From: Alienimonas chondri
GTDB lineage: Bacteria > Planctomycetota > Planctomycetia > Planctomycetales > Planctomycetaceae
Length of the DNA: 36,132 bases
Direction: 5' to 3'
Assembly (NCBI RefSeq): GCF_013036045.1
Contig: NZ_WTPX01000035.1
Coordinates: 1 to 36,132 of the forward strand
The position numbers and the translations under genes were made by a program. The notes under the pieces were generated by a model. The model was not told the DNA's origin. It ran no database searches and was given only the letters and a program-made list of their open reading frames with translations. This document shows positions 17,801-26,593 of the stretch, piece after piece. Position 1 is the first letter of the stretch. The number at the start of each line of letters is the position of its first letter.

Positions 17801-20800
17801 CTGCCGAAGGACGAACAGCCCAGCGGACAGGGCGCCTGGCTGCTGAGCGTACACCTCGGCGACGACGAGCTGTCCGATCTGTCCCTCGCCCTAATGCGGC
17901 GGGCCGTCGAGACGAACGCCAACACCCCCTACTCCGGCAACGGCTACGAGTACTCCCCGCAGCGCCGCCTCAACGAGTTGCTGGTGAAGACCGGGGCGAA
18001 GGAAGAGGCCCGGCAGGGGCTGCTCAAGACGGTGTTCGAACCGGACTTCAGCAACCAATCGTTCCAGTCCTTCAGCTACAACAACCCGCAGTACGTCGCT
18101 CGACAGAACGTCCAAAGCTGGACGGGCATCGGCCGGCAGCTCGCGGAGATGGGCTACCCGCTGGACGCCCTGCGAGTGCTGAGCCACGCGGAGTCCGAAG
18201 GCGTCGCCCGGGCGGGGATGACCTCCGGATCGTGGGACCTGCGGCAGTTGCAGGATGCGACGAAGGAGGTGCACAAGGCCCTCACCCCCGCCGCCCTCGC
18301 CGACGATCTGCGATCGCGGCTGGAGGCGGAGCGGGCCGCGATCGAAGCGGGGAACGAACCGGACGCCGAACCGGTCCTCGACTTGCTCCTCGCCGCGACC
18401 GACGGCGGCGACGACATCAAAGACGCTAAGGTGACCAGCGGCCTGATCGCCGCCCTGACCGCCGTGCCCGACGGCCGACAGGCGAACGGCGGCGATCCGT
18501 TCGCCAACGGGATGGTGGTCCGAGCATCGCCCGCCATCCCCGTCCCGGCCGCCCGGGTCGTGCCCGCCCGGGCGGTCCCCGTGAAGGCGACCAGTTGGAG
18601 CGGGCTGATCGCGACGGCGGTCGCCACGCTGTTCAGCCCGCAGCCGGCCGCGGCGGCGCCGCAGGTCGTCGTGCTGGAAGAGGTGATAGAGGCTCAAGAA
18701 GACGCGGACCCCGCCCCCGTCGATCAGGCGGCGTTGGCGGCGCGGTTGGCCGAACTGCGGGAGGCGCTGGACGAGTACGCGACGATCCGGCCGAACGACG
18801 CCTCCCTGCACGCCGCCGCCGCCGAGAACGTGAACGAGAACGAGGGCGAGGACGCCGCCGCCGAGAGCGGCCCGACGCCGGAGTCGATCGGCGCCTGGTG
18901 GCTGACCGGCATCGAAGCCGTGCAGCATCCGGAGACGCGGGAGGACGGCCAGGCCCTGATGGACGCCGCCCTTGCCGCCGCCGACGAACTGTCCGACCCG
19001 GCGTGGCGGATCGCGATGCGCATCTCCGCCGGCAGCATGGCGGTGGAACGCGACGATCGCGCCGCCGCGGAGAAGCAATGGACCAAGCTGCTGGGCGACA
19101 TCCTCGACCGCGACCTGTCCGCAGACGGCGCCCCGCCGGGCGAGGCCGGCGCCGCGGCGTTCCCCCAGATCCTGTTCCCTCCGGCCGCGTTCCCCCCGGC
19201 TGCGTTCCCCCCGGCTGCGTTCCCCACGACGGGGGTGCGGGGGGCGTTGCTGGTCGCGATGCTCGCGGCGCCGGCGGAACCGAACTGGGAGCCGGATCAG
19301 GAACGGATCATCCCCGTCACCACCGGCCCGCGGGCCCGGCGGGCGTTGCAGTTGGCGAAGCTCGCCGCCAACCGGGGGCTGACCGAGCTGAGCCTGCGGG
19401 CCGTCCGCGAGACGCTGGGCGGCGGCGCCCCGCTGGGCGGCGGATCGAACAGCGGCCCTCCGGGCGGAATGTTCGGCGCGCCCGTCGTCGTGAACGACAG
19501 CGGCGGCCAGCCGTTGCAGGACAGCGAAGCCGCCTCCGATCTGGCGGAGCTGTCCAAATCCTGGAAGGCCGCCGCCGCCGACCCCGCCGCCGTCGCCGCG
19601 ACGCTCACGGAGATCGTGCTGCCGACCGCCCGGCCGACGGAAGCGTTCGTGTATCCCGGCACTTCGAACGTCTCCAACAGTCCGGCCCCGCCCGTCGACG
19701 CGCTCACCCCGCTGCTGGACTGGGCGACGCGGGCCGAGGCGCTGGGCGAGATCCGGGAGCGACTGGCGACCCGCTCCGCCGCCGGCTCGGCGGGCGCCGC
19801 GGTCGATCTGCTGCACGTCCGGTTGGCGTTGGCGACCGGGGAGACCGACGGCGTCGCCGAGCGGCTGGCGAAGATCGCGGAGGACGTCTCCCGCGGCGGC
19901 ACGCAGGCGGACGCGGAGATGGCGATCCACGCCGCCCTGCCCGCCCTCAACGCCGGCGTCGCCCCGGCGCCGGCGTACGACGCGCTGCTCGCCGGGGCGA
20001 GCGCCGTCGACGGCAACGGCAAAGTGAGCCACTGGTACCTCACCCGCCTGGCCCGCGAGGCGTTCGCCCGCGGGAAGCCGGACGCCGCCCAGGAATTCCT
20101 CGCCGATCACCTCAACGCGACCCGCGAGCAACACCGCAACTTCAGCGGCGATTACCCGGTTCGCCAGCTCCGCAATGCGACCGTGGACGCGATCCACGAG
20201 TTAGCCCGCGGCGGCGCGGCGGTCGCGGCGCTGGAACGGATCGAAGACCTCGACCGGCTGCCGACGTTCGACAACCAAAGCGGCATCACGCGCCTGGATC
20301 GGAACCGGCTGGCCGCGGACCTCGCCCGGGCCTTCGCGGCGATGCCCGCGGACGACGCCTTCGACGCGTTGCTCGCTTGGACCTTCCCGGAACCCGCGCC
20401 CGCGGGGGACCAAGTCGCGGACCAGCAAACGGCCGAGATACGGGGCTTCGCGGGAACGGTCCCGCCCGACGGCCCGCCCGCCGTCTTCGGTCGCCCCGCC
20501 GACCCGGCTCGTGCGCTCTCCACAGCTACGAATCGGTCGCCCGCGCCGCTGACCGGCACGCTGTTCGCGCTGGCCGCCGCGGCGGAGGCGTCGGGACGAA
20601 CGGACGAACTCGCCTTCGCCCTCGACCGGGCCGACGCCCTGCGGGCGAAGGCGCAAGCGAAGCGGGACGCCGCGGTTCAAGAGAAAGCCGATGCGACGAC
20701 CGCTGTGGAGAACGCCAAGGCGGAACTCGCTGCCGCTGCGGCGCAGATCAACGCGACGAACAACTCCCGCCCCGCGGCGGACGGGTCGCTGCCGGCCGGG

Positions 20801-23800
20801 GCGGACTCGGACAAGACGGCTTCGATGACGGACCTGCCGGGCACGATGCGGTCGACGACGCTGCGGCTGCTGGCCGGGTTGCCGGCGGACGTGCCCGCGG
20901 GCTTCGCCGCCGCCGCGACGCTGCGCACGGATCTCGCCGATAAACCCGTGCAGAACGACGCCAGCGAGTACCGCCAAATCGCTCAGCAGGCGTTTCTCGC
21001 GAATCTCTCGCTGACGTGGGCCGCGCTGGGGCAGCCGGAGCATCGGACCGCCGCCGCGGCGGATCTGGCGATCGCCGAACCCTGGGGCAACCAGAACGGG
21101 AAGATCGGCGATCCGTTTCGTCCGGTGATCCTGGTGCTACGAACGGAGGCGAAGGCGCTCGAGGCCCCCGCGGCGCCGCCGCTCACCAATGATTTCGGCA
21201 TGTGGCGCTCCGCGGCGCCGGGGTCGTACGCCACCGGTCCGAACGCCCGCCCGCCCTGGGTTCTGCTGCACGGGACGGCCCACGCCACCGGACCGGCGCG
21301 AGCCAATCTGCTGATGTTCCGCTATCCCCTCGCCGGCACGTTCCGCCTGCGAGTCGCCGCCAATCACGGGAGCCGTTCCGAAAGCGCCCCGCTCTACGGC
21401 GGGCTGATTCACGAGCCCTTCCCCCATAACCACACCTATCGGGCGCGGGATCTGGGCGGCACGCGGTACGCCGAACGCCCCGCCCCGTGGCTGCCGAGCG
21501 GACCCACGCAGCATTACCTGTTCGACATCAGCCCGGACGAAACCGTGTTGCGGGTCGGCGGGCGCGTGGTTCTGACCGACCCGGAGCCGGCGCCCGGCTC
21601 GCCGTTCGTCGGGCTGGCCGCCACGGACGGGCGTCGGTGCTGGTTCCGCACGGTCGAGGTGACCGGCGAACCGACGATCCCCCGCGAGGTCGATCTGCTG
21701 GCCGGCGATCGCTTCGACGGCTGGTTCGGACCCACCGGCCGCAATCCCGAAGTGCGCCCGGGACTGGAGACCAAGAACCAAAGCGGTCCCGAGCGCTGGT
21801 CCGCCGCGAACGGCGAGGCCGTCGGCCCGGCGACCGGCGAACGCCTCGTGCATCACCGCCCGCTGTTCGACGGCGATCGGATCTCGTTCGAGTTCCGCAC
21901 CGTCGGCACGGTCGCGACCGCGGTTCCCTCCCTGGATCGGATCGGCTTCGTGCTGGACCCGGAGGGCGTGCGGCTGCGGTTCCTCCCCGTCAGGGCGATG
22001 CCCGGCTGGTTTGAGGAGGACGGCGGCTTGAGCGCCCACGCGACCGTCCCGGCGCCCGGGGCGTTGGGCGCCGTCCCGCTGATCCCGAACGACTGGAACA
22101 CGGCGACGTTGGAGGCGGACGCCGAGCGACTGACGCTGTCGGTGAACGGCACGCCGGTGTTGGAACGCGACCTCGCCGCCGGCGCCGACACGCCGCACGG
22201 CGCCGCCCATCCGGATCGCCTGTTCGGCCTCGTCGCCAGCCCCGGCCGCGAGGCGCGGGTGCGGAACGTGGTCCTCTCCGGCGACTGGCCGGACCGGTTG
22301 CCGGAGACCTGGAAGGCGAACCTGCTGCTCGCCCCGTTTCTCTCTCAAGCGGAGGAGGATCCGCTGGCCGCTGCCGAACTGGATGACGAAGCCCGGGCGC
22401 TCGCCGAGGCGGCCGGCAGGCGGAACGTCGCGTTGGTCAGTCACGGGCAGGTGAGCCTCGGCACGTGGGAACTGCTCGTCGCCGCGGCGGCGTTGCCGGC
22501 GGAGGAGCGGTTCCGGTTGCTCGCTAAGTTCGTCCTCCCGCTGCCGGTCGATCCGCACTGGCGGACCGACATGGACTACTCCCCCGCGGACCCGCCGCCC
22601 GGCACGAACCTTCCGGGCGTCGAGAATCCGACGACCGGCCGCCGCGTGCCGACCGGCGGGAAGATGGTCAGCCCGACCGCCATGCTGGTCGACACTGCCG
22701 TCGAACTCGGCCGACTGGACGATCTGCGGGCCTACGCTCTCCGCACCCCGGGCAACGTGCCGTTGAACGAGGCGACGCGCCGGTCGTTCCTCGCCTCAAT
22801 CGAGGCCCGCGACGGCGGGGACTTCGGACCTCATGTCGCCTATCTGGAGCAGTACGCCGAGGGGCTGACGAAGGACTCCGAGCACTGGCGGGCGAAGTCG
22901 ATTCTGATCGCCGCCCGGGCCCTCGCCGACGCCTTCCTCGCCGATCCGCAGAACGAAGCCGCCCGCGACGCCGCGCAGCGGCTGGCGTGGGCGTACAGCC
23001 AAACGTTCCAGAACAACTTCGGCGGCAGCTGGACGCTGCCGAAGCGGCACGCCCGCGCCATCCGGGCGGATACCCTCGGCGGGAAGCCGCTCGGCGCCGC
23101 CTGGACGGTCGCCCCGGACGCCTCGCTGATCAAAGCCGAGCGCGGCCTGCCCGCCGCCCGCTGGACCGCCGCTTCGGATAGCGACGCCTCGGAGGAAGGG
23201 GCCGACGGCGCCGGCGTCGACCACCACGCCGGCGGGGAGCGGGACCGCCTGTTCGCCGTGCGACCGGCCGCGGCGGTTGACGGGGACGCGCTGACGCTGT
23301 CGGCGCAGCCGAGCGCCGGTTGGTTCAACATCGTCCACGTGCTGCTGGGCGGGTTGGGGGCGCAGCTGGAAGCGACCCGCGATCATGCCAACGTCCGTTC
23401 CCTCAACGAGCAGCGGGCCAGACCGAAGCTGGAGAAGAAGGTCGAAGGCAAGACCTACGACCTCACCCAAACGTTCGGCCCGGCCGGGTTCTCCGCCGCG
23501 ATCGAGCAGGCCGGGGGCGAGGTGTGGCGGACGCCGGCGGGCGGGGAGAAATTCGATTCGCCGCTGCCGTTCGTCGCCTTGCAGGCCCGCGGCGATCACG
23601 CCGGCGGCGTGCGGGCGCTGGCGCTGACCGGCGACGTGAACACGCCCGAGACCGTGAACCTCCTTCCGAGCGGCGGCCGCATCCCCGATTGGTGGCTCGA
23701 CGCCTACGGCGACGAGAACAACGCCCGCACGACCGCCGGTTGGACTTGGAAGGAGGACGGCCTGTACGGCGCCGCGAAGAGCCGCGGGACGTCCGGCGGG

Positions 23801-24355
23801 GCGTTCGAGGAGACGCTGCTGTCGTTCCCCCGCCCGCTGAGCGCCGCCACGGAGACGGTGCGGTTCGAGTTCCACGATCAGGCCGACGCTGACGGGGCCG
23901 ACGCCGACGGAAAGAAAGCCGACCGAGCCGGCGTGCACGCGGCGCTGGGCCGGATCGCCTTCGTGCTGACGAACGACGGCGTGCGGGTGCACCCGATCAC
24001 CGCCGGTCCGCAAGACCGCGTCCCGCACACCGCCGACGCGCTGATCGACGAACCCGCAAACCGTCGCGGCCCGGACGCGCTGGACCTCTCCTCCGGCCAA
24101 TGGCGAACGGTCGAGATGACGGTTACCGCCGCCGATCCGGCCGGCGGGGCGAAGGCGGACACCCTGACGCTCTCGCTGGACGGCACGGTGATCTACGAAC
24201 GCCCCATCGCCCCCGCGAACCGCCGCACCTTCGGCCTGTTCCGCTGGTCCGGCGACCGCGCGACCCGCGTCCGCAACGTCACCCTCACCGGCGACTGGGC
24301 GGATGTCCCCGCCGCGGTTCCGACGGAAGTTCCGAAGAAAGACGACGCCCCGTGA
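11870..24355 (+). CDS. Giant secreted TPR protein with DUF1583-like C-terminal domains
   Basis: One uninterrupted frame of 4161 codons. A basic N-terminus and hydrophobic segment ending in AIA (residues 43-45) suggest a signal peptide. Residues about 90-1000 are tetratricopeptide repeats (e.g. AVAAFEQAAERAPDDPNPRA), continuing with more TPR-like helices near 1480-1560. Around 2240 is a short hydrophobic segment and then a Pro/Ala-rich linker. Residues 2436-2452 carry a tandem FPPAA repeat, and about 2915-2965 an Ala/Lys-rich coiled coil. The C-terminal third has at least three beta-rich LamG-like modules (about 3120-3270, 3280-3480 and 3950-4140) with phrases such as GRIAFVLTNDGVRVHPI and LTLSLDGTVIYERP, resembling the planctomycete DUF1583/DUF1581 families. 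A scaffold or surface role is inference. The HEAT gene overlaps its stop codon. The ATG at 11870 has only a weak GGAA nearby. Confidence 0.9.
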   Translation: MASSPLRSARRLSLRSAGPATAVRVGLASAAVGALALLAALPAIARQDDPPAAVGDATPDDPGIAPESAEIEKERETAERFLSLLERNPRPGTALDRAYAFFAERGELAALAERLRTRAEENPADAAAPAILGLIEARRGNDEQAVAAFEQAAERAPDDPNPRARLAEAYALAGRHAQAAEAYEAALARDPSRRDLPDLLSGLGRVLTRSGQAEEADAVWDRLIEKFPGDDAVREQIAAVLEAEGDLEGALARYDALAADTTDEYRRVAFGLKAASLKVRAGRNDEAVADFEKLLANLNPDSWLFREVRSGIERAFLRTDDLAGLTAYYEGWVEDHPEDVAAMARLGELLDRQSRTAEARDWLEKAVEKAPGDGRLRRALVDQLLRSDDYAGAAKQFEELNRLAPGDSDTLRDWGSIYLDDPSLSDDERLAKAEAVWRRLLTDQSDDPVAVTQVADWLRQAGAKEPAKALYRQAIELAPEDPRYVEYLGEYLHILGESEEAVTVWESLAAGGKRSVETLARLSEVFGGFGYDDRAAEAAAAADALDVKESGADPTAGTLEFADRMRFAELFVRAENAAAAETQIAKAEALAVTPEERRAVLNAAIDADEAAGKLAERIAALEQQAIDDPKEADVRLRLALYRDAAGDATGAANAAAEAVKLAPADPTALMTLSEMQERAGRVADAATTARRLADIDRQRRAEHLIRVAELQLRLGQRVEALRTAREVVAGAPGNPDGLAFLSRVAFRVGEEEIGLDALRRAARTAGRDPGPLLELASALADRFRTDEAVELLWRAFAAADGFDDKGLVVRRLAELARRQGRFAPFLEKLERTAAGPRGPRPGDEPDRETALLIAEAHLAADDPAAARGALEPLLSRDPKDTTLLARLATLAESAGEIDDAIAYQKRVVDLSEESAERMRLAGMLAASGDAEAAERFYLDLLGGTTDPVERVRAIDALLKAGREGLAFQLADAGLVRDGDDWELLVRLAAAAVNATGDEIDQRPVSITLDDEVDESEREGLPVSLPDVADAALRRVWELDLPHDTLSAAKQAEEERRRSRRAGSGGRTAGRTIGVGAMPAPIQRIRTASMGFGVLGLSGRPSTGMGAKLTIEPDDYGAARLLAEGWLAKRDPDFAKAVFADAGVLLPEESNEAAPAAAPPLFAEDATPTVEALWDAWFLASVGPQFEGVPAALNNRLPDLLQGLAMRLVRRDGAEPGTAYVYLQSLTQRSRNPSNGEQIEPDPLSDEELDLLTASLDRVKADGANAGMPPSYMERLLIQELKRAGKQEAADARVAELLAGAVEPDEISAAASVLASLEQSDAVLTLLERAAALPVKDRARAVPNAYTLGRIVGERTAAGDLKGAFAVLDAHADATAELAAQSSTGSSTAGRAQRLLIVRPDGNISQSSQGASFPPPAAPILDDQATLLYSQLRWLREPDQLKPLMKKSGGDSGEPVVGESGAEALTPWDDAPLIEHLKARAERPDAPHRWHDLLRLACLEAWDGDVDGAVDGLQRALEAAPENAALRRVTAAALIERGDAEAGLALLDAAEPADPDELRDRELLALRTAAQAGDLDRARAAAERLFGLRLDNGEQLELARSMQRLGLGDRAAAVLARVRRGGGNDATTLSGVMDLYRRRGDDEVAAEIARSILANVRAPQPQPGRGTTSAQREAESAREAAVRMLKEVGGLDPVLADLRAKLERNPNSKRVRSDLIGLLVAADRGDEAEALLKEDRPDGNDPGALYAAGQRLSRSGDSKAASEMYEKVIAADPSMIANDYYEVQRAFQQAERLPALMEAVGKTDPADWGGNSYAITNIISNALSNFDNQARSSQSPGDQSADDSADPKPNPAVAAFKSIWDRHPESRQMLFQSVHQGQLMGADGVYQFAVDELLGKTGRPGWDQLSNVRMWSTNPQSLTGLVLDAAQERGELQAFTERIAAEVKKHPDWHPGRGLLASAHSKAGNYDDARKEVETLLALPKDEQPSGQGAWLLSVHLGDDELSDLSLALMRRAVETNANTPYSGNGYEYSPQRRLNELLVKTGAKEEARQGLLKTVFEPDFSNQSFQSFSYNNPQYVARQNVQSWTGIGRQLAEMGYPLDALRVLSHAESEGVARAGMTSGSWDLRQLQDATKEVHKALTPAALADDLRSRLEAERAAIEAGNEPDAEPVLDLLLAATDGGDDIKDAKVTSGLIAALTAVPDGRQANGGDPFANGMVVRASPAIPVPAARVVPARAVPVKATSWSGLIATAVATLFSPQPAAAAPQVVVLEEVIEAQEDADPAPVDQAALAARLAELREALDEYATIRPNDASLHAAAAENVNENEGEDAAAESGPTPESIGAWWLTGIEAVQHPETREDGQALMDAALAAADELSDPAWRIAMRISAGSMAVERDDRAAAEKQWTKLLGDILDRDLSADGAPPGEAGAAAFPQILFPPAAFPPAAFPPAAFPTTGVRGALLVAMLAAPAEPNWEPDQERIIPVTTGPRARRALQLAKLAANRGLTELSLRAVRETLGGGAPLGGGSNSGPPGGMFGAPVVVNDSGGQPLQDSEAASDLAELSKSWKAAAADPAAVAATLTEIVLPTARPTEAFVYPGTSNVSNSPAPPVDALTPLLDWATRAEALGEIRERLATRSAAGSAGAAVDLLHVRLALATGETDGVAERLAKIAEDVSRGGTQADAEMAIHAALPALNAGVAPAPAYDALLAGASAVDGNGKVSHWYLTRLAREAFARGKPDAAQEFLADHLNATREQHRNFSGDYPVRQLRNATVDAIHELARGGAAVAALERIEDLDRLPTFDNQSGITRLDRNRLAADLARAFAAMPADDAFDALLAWTFPEPAPAGDQVADQQTAEIRGFAGTVPPDGPPAVFGRPADPARALSTATNRSPAPLTGTLFALAAAAEASGRTDELAFALDRADALRAKAQAKRDAAVQEKADATTAVENAKAELAAAAAQINATNNSRPAADGSLPAGADSDKTASMTDLPGTMRSTTLRLLAGLPADVPAGFAAAATLRTDLADKPVQNDASEYRQIAQQAFLANLSLTWAALGQPEHRTAAAADLAIAEPWGNQNGKIGDPFRPVILVLRTEAKALEAPAAPPLTNDFGMWRSAAPGSYATGPNARPPWVLLHGTAHATGPARANLLMFRYPLAGTFRLRVAANHGSRSESAPLYGGLIHEPFPHNHTYRARDLGGTRYAERPAPWLPSGPTQHYLFDISPDETVLRVGGRVVLTDPEPAPGSPFVGLAATDGRRCWFRTVEVTGEPTIPREVDLLAGDRFDGWFGPTGRNPEVRPGLETKNQSGPERWSAANGEAVGPATGERLVHHRPLFDGDRISFEFRTVGTVATAVPSLDRIGFVLDPEGVRLRFLPVRAMPGWFEEDGGLSAHATVPAPGALGAVPLIPNDWNTATLEADAERLTLSVNGTPVLERDLAAGADTPHGAAHPDRLFGLVASPGREARVRNVVLSGDWPDRLPETWKANLLLAPFLSQAEEDPLAAAELDDEARALAEAAGRRNVALVSHGQVSLGTWELLVAAAALPAEERFRLLAKFVLPLPVDPHWRTDMDYSPADPPPGTNLPGVENPTTGRRVPTGGKMVSPTAMLVDTAVELGRLDDLRAYALRTPGNVPLNEATRRSFLASIEARDGGDFGPHVAYLEQYAEGLTKDSEHWRAKSILIAARALADAFLADPQNEAARDAAQRLAWAYSQTFQNNFGGSWTLPKRHARAIRADTLGGKPLGAAWTVAPDASLIKAERGLPAARWTAASDSDASEEGADGAGVDHHAGGERDRLFAVRPAAAVDGDALTLSAQPSAGWFNIVHVLLGGLGAQLEATRDHANVRSLNEQRARPKLEKKVEGKTYDLTQTFGPAGFSAAIEQAGGEVWRTPAGGEKFDSPLPFVALQARGDHAGGVRALALTGDVNTPETVNLLPSGGRIPDWWLDAYGDENNARTTAGWTWKEDGLYGAAKSRGTSGGAFEETLLSFPRPLSAATETVRFEFHDQADADGADADGKKADRAGVHAALGRIAFVLTNDGVRVHPITAGPQDRVPHTADALIDEPANRRGPDALDLSSGQWRTVEMTVTAADPAGGAKADTLTLSLDGTVIYERPIAPANRRTFGLFRWSGDRATRVRNVTLTGDWADVPAAVPTEVPKKDDAP
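19175..19225 (+). repeat. In-frame 15-nt tandem repeat (FPPAA units)
   Basis: Three 15-nt units (19175-19189, 19190-19204, 19205-19219) plus a partial fourth encode FPPAA repeated within the giant protein. Units two and three are identical and unit one differs at two third-codon positions, which suggests recent slippage or unequal exchange. Confidence 0.9.
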
Positions 24356-26457
24356 CGGCCCTCGCCCTCTGCTTGCTCGCACTACCGCCCGGGCCGACGA
24401 TCGATTCGTCCCCCGCCGGTTTGTTCTCGGAGGACCGGGACGACCGGATCGCGGCGGCGGAGGCGTTGGCCGACCGCGGCCCGGCCGCCCGGGAGTTCGC
24501 CCCGAGGCTGCTCGAACGAATTGCTGCCCCGGAGACGGAGCGGGGCCGGACCTTCATGGAGACCGGCGACGAAGACGTGATGTTGCGGGCCGTCGCCGCG
24601 ATGGAGGCGGACGCGGTGTCGGCGATCCTCGCGGCCCTCGCTGCGGACGATCCGGCGCTGCGAGCCGCGGGCGAGGCGGCACGGCGGGAACTGATCGGGT
24701 TCGGGGATTCGACGCCGGAGGAGCAAGCCGTCTCCGCGGTGCTCCTCACTGATTTGTGGGACCGCGTCGCCGCGTTGGAGGCGGAGGTCGCCGCGGCGCG
24801 CGATCGCCACGAGTCCGTCGACGATGTCTGGGGCGGTGAGACCGCACTACTCTCGTTGCTGCCCCGTGCCGACCCGACCGGCGGGCGCTCCGAGCCGGCG
24901 TTGCTGGGGGCGTTGAACGCACTGAGAGACAACCCCGCCGCAGGGACGGAGCGGGCGTACGCCGTCGTCGCGTTGGGAGAACTGGGCGCCGCCGCGACCG
25001 ATCGAGCCGTGTTCGTCCTCACGTCGGCGGTTCGCTCGGACAGCGATCCGAACGTGCGGGCGCGGGCCGCCCAGTCGCTCGCCGCGATCCGCCTCGAAGC
25101 CGGGCCGGAACGGTTCCCTCCGCCGGACGAAACGCTGGATCCAGACGGCGAGATTCACCTCACCGATTACGTCCTCGACGTCCTGCTCTGGGCGCTGATC
25201 GATACGAAGCCGTACTACGTGGGAACCTCCGCCCACCTGTGGACCACGGAGCCGGTCGTCTCCGCGGCGGCGGAGGCGCTCTTGGAGTTCCCGGCGCACG
25301 CCGACCGTAGCGCGGCCCACGCGGTTCGCGTGCTGGGGGTGTTCGTCCCGCCGGCGCCCGAGAAGGTGCGGGCGTACGGTGCGATCGCCCCGCTGGCCCG
25401 GCTGGCGGCGCAGCACGAACCCTCCGCACAGGCCGCCGCGGCGCTGCTGGGCGAACGGCTGTTCGTCGAACGTTGGACGCCCGATCCGGACGATGAGTGG
25501 AACGACGGTCTGCTGATCGACCCCGAGGCCGTCGCCGCCCTCGGCCCGGCGGCGAAGCGCCTCGTGCCGCGGATCGAACCGCTGCTGGGCGATCCGAACC
25601 CCGTGCGCCGCGTCGCCGGCGCCCGGATGATCGCGGCGTTGGCGCCCGATCATCCGAAGCTCATTCCCACGCTGCGGGGTCTGATCGAACGCGGCATGCC
25701 GCGTTATTCGACGGAGTACACCGAGCCGGAAGCGAAGGCCTACGAAGTCGCGGCGTCGCTCGGCAAGCGGGCGGCGCCGCTGCTGCCCTCCGTGCTGGCG
25801 ACGCTTGAGGAGGGCGAAGAGGACGAACTCGAACTGAACTGGTTCGCCGCGGAAGCGATCGAAGGACTCGGCCCCGCGGGGGCGGATGCGGCGCCGACGC
25901 TCTGTCGTCACCTCGGCGGTCTCGAAGTTACCAGTGGTGAGGCGGCCGACGCGCTGCTGGCGATCGGTCCCGCGGCGTTGCCGCACGTCGCCGCGGCCGC
26001 GCGGGGCGAATGGAGCGATCCGCCGCCCGAATGGGAACGCAACGACGCGAGACTATGGGCGTTCTTCCTGTTGGGATGGTCCGGTCCAGACGCGGGACCG
26101 TATGCGGAACCGCTTCTGGCCGCGGCGAGCGATCCGCAGCAAGCACGCCGCGACGAGCTATTGGAATCCGTCGCCGAACTGGGGCTGCCGGAGCGCTCGC
26201 TGCCGGTCTTGTTGGCTGCCGCGGCGGACGCCGATCCGATCATCCGAGCCGCCGCCGCCCGGTGGCTGCGGTCATTCCCGAAGGAATTCGATCGGTCGCG
26301 CGACGCCCTGCACGCGCTCGCCGGGGATGAGTTTGCGACGGTTCGCCTCTCGGCCGCGATCACACTGCGGGCGCTCGCCCTGAACGATCCAGTTCTGAAC
26401 CGGTTGAAGGACGATCCGAACCCCGCGGTGCGTTATGCCGTGAAGATGCCGGAGTGA
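24352..26457 (+). CDS. HEAT-repeat protein, translationally coupled to giant TPR gene
   Basis: From GTG at 24352 the product has 701 aa. It begins with a short hydrophobic stretch (MTALALCLLALPPGP) that may be a weak signal peptide, followed almost entirely by alpha-helical HEAT/PBS-lyase-type repeats: DRIAAAEALADRGPAA, DPNVRARAAQSLAAIR, DPNPVRRVAGARMIAAL, DPIIRAAAARWLRSF and DPNPAVRYAVKMPE. Such solenoids bind proteins; no catalytic motif is seen. The GTG overlaps the TGA of the giant gene (GTGA at 24352-24355), so translation is probably coupled and the two products may act together (inference). The open frame extends back to 24100, but that part lies inside the giant gene and is R/P-rich, hence rejected. 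It ends 49 nt before a perfect 21-bp inverted repeat. Confidence 0.88.
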   Translation: MTALALCLLALPPGPTIDSSPAGLFSEDRDDRIAAAEALADRGPAAREFAPRLLERIAAPETERGRTFMETGDEDVMLRAVAAMEADAVSAILAALAADDPALRAAGEAARRELIGFGDSTPEEQAVSAVLLTDLWDRVAALEAEVAAARDRHESVDDVWGGETALLSLLPRADPTGGRSEPALLGALNALRDNPAAGTERAYAVVALGELGAAATDRAVFVLTSAVRSDSDPNVRARAAQSLAAIRLEAGPERFPPPDETLDPDGEIHLTDYVLDVLLWALIDTKPYYVGTSAHLWTTEPVVSAAAEALLEFPAHADRSAAHAVRVLGVFVPPAPEKVRAYGAIAPLARLAAQHEPSAQAAAALLGERLFVERWTPDPDDEWNDGLLIDPEAVAALGPAAKRLVPRIEPLLGDPNPVRRVAGARMIAALAPDHPKLIPTLRGLIERGMPRYSTEYTEPEAKAYEVAASLGKRAAPLLPSVLATLEEGEEDELELNWFAAEAIEGLGPAGADAAPTLCRHLGGLEVTSGEAADALLAIGPAALPHVAAAARGEWSDPPPEWERNDARLWAFFLLGWSGPDAGPYAEPLLAAASDPQQARRDELLESVAELGLPERSLPVLLAAAADADPIIRAAAARWLRSFPKEFDRSRDALHALAGDEFATVRLSAAITLRALALNDPVLNRLKDDPNPAVRYAVKMPE

Positions 26458-26506
26458 CGTCGCGCCATGACTGGCAAGGGGCGATCGTACTGTCGCTTCG
26501 ATCGCA

Positions 26507-26562
26507 CGCTTGCGGTTTCGCGGGCGCTCGCCAGTCGTTCGGCGCCCGCGAAACCGCAAGCG
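26507..26562. terminator. Perfect 21-bp inverted repeat between convergent genes
   Basis: Arms 26507-26527 and 26542-26562 are perfect reverse complements with a 14-nt loop. The site lies between the HEAT gene (+, stop 26457) and the DUF6288 gene (-, stop 26594), a position that suits a bidirectional terminator. There is no T tract on either side, and the length and perfection also fit a dispersed palindromic repeat. Confidence 0.6.
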
Positions 26563-26593
26563 ACGAAGGACGCGGAGGCGACGGGGCTTCGCG

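Noticed and set aside
17891-20197. 768-codon minus-strand frame inside the giant gene
   Set aside because: Antisense shadow; no coherent domain, and the sense frame continues through it.
22796-24382. 528-codon minus-strand frame at the end of the giant gene
   Set aside because: Opposite the DUF1583-like C-terminal modules, which are the plausible product.
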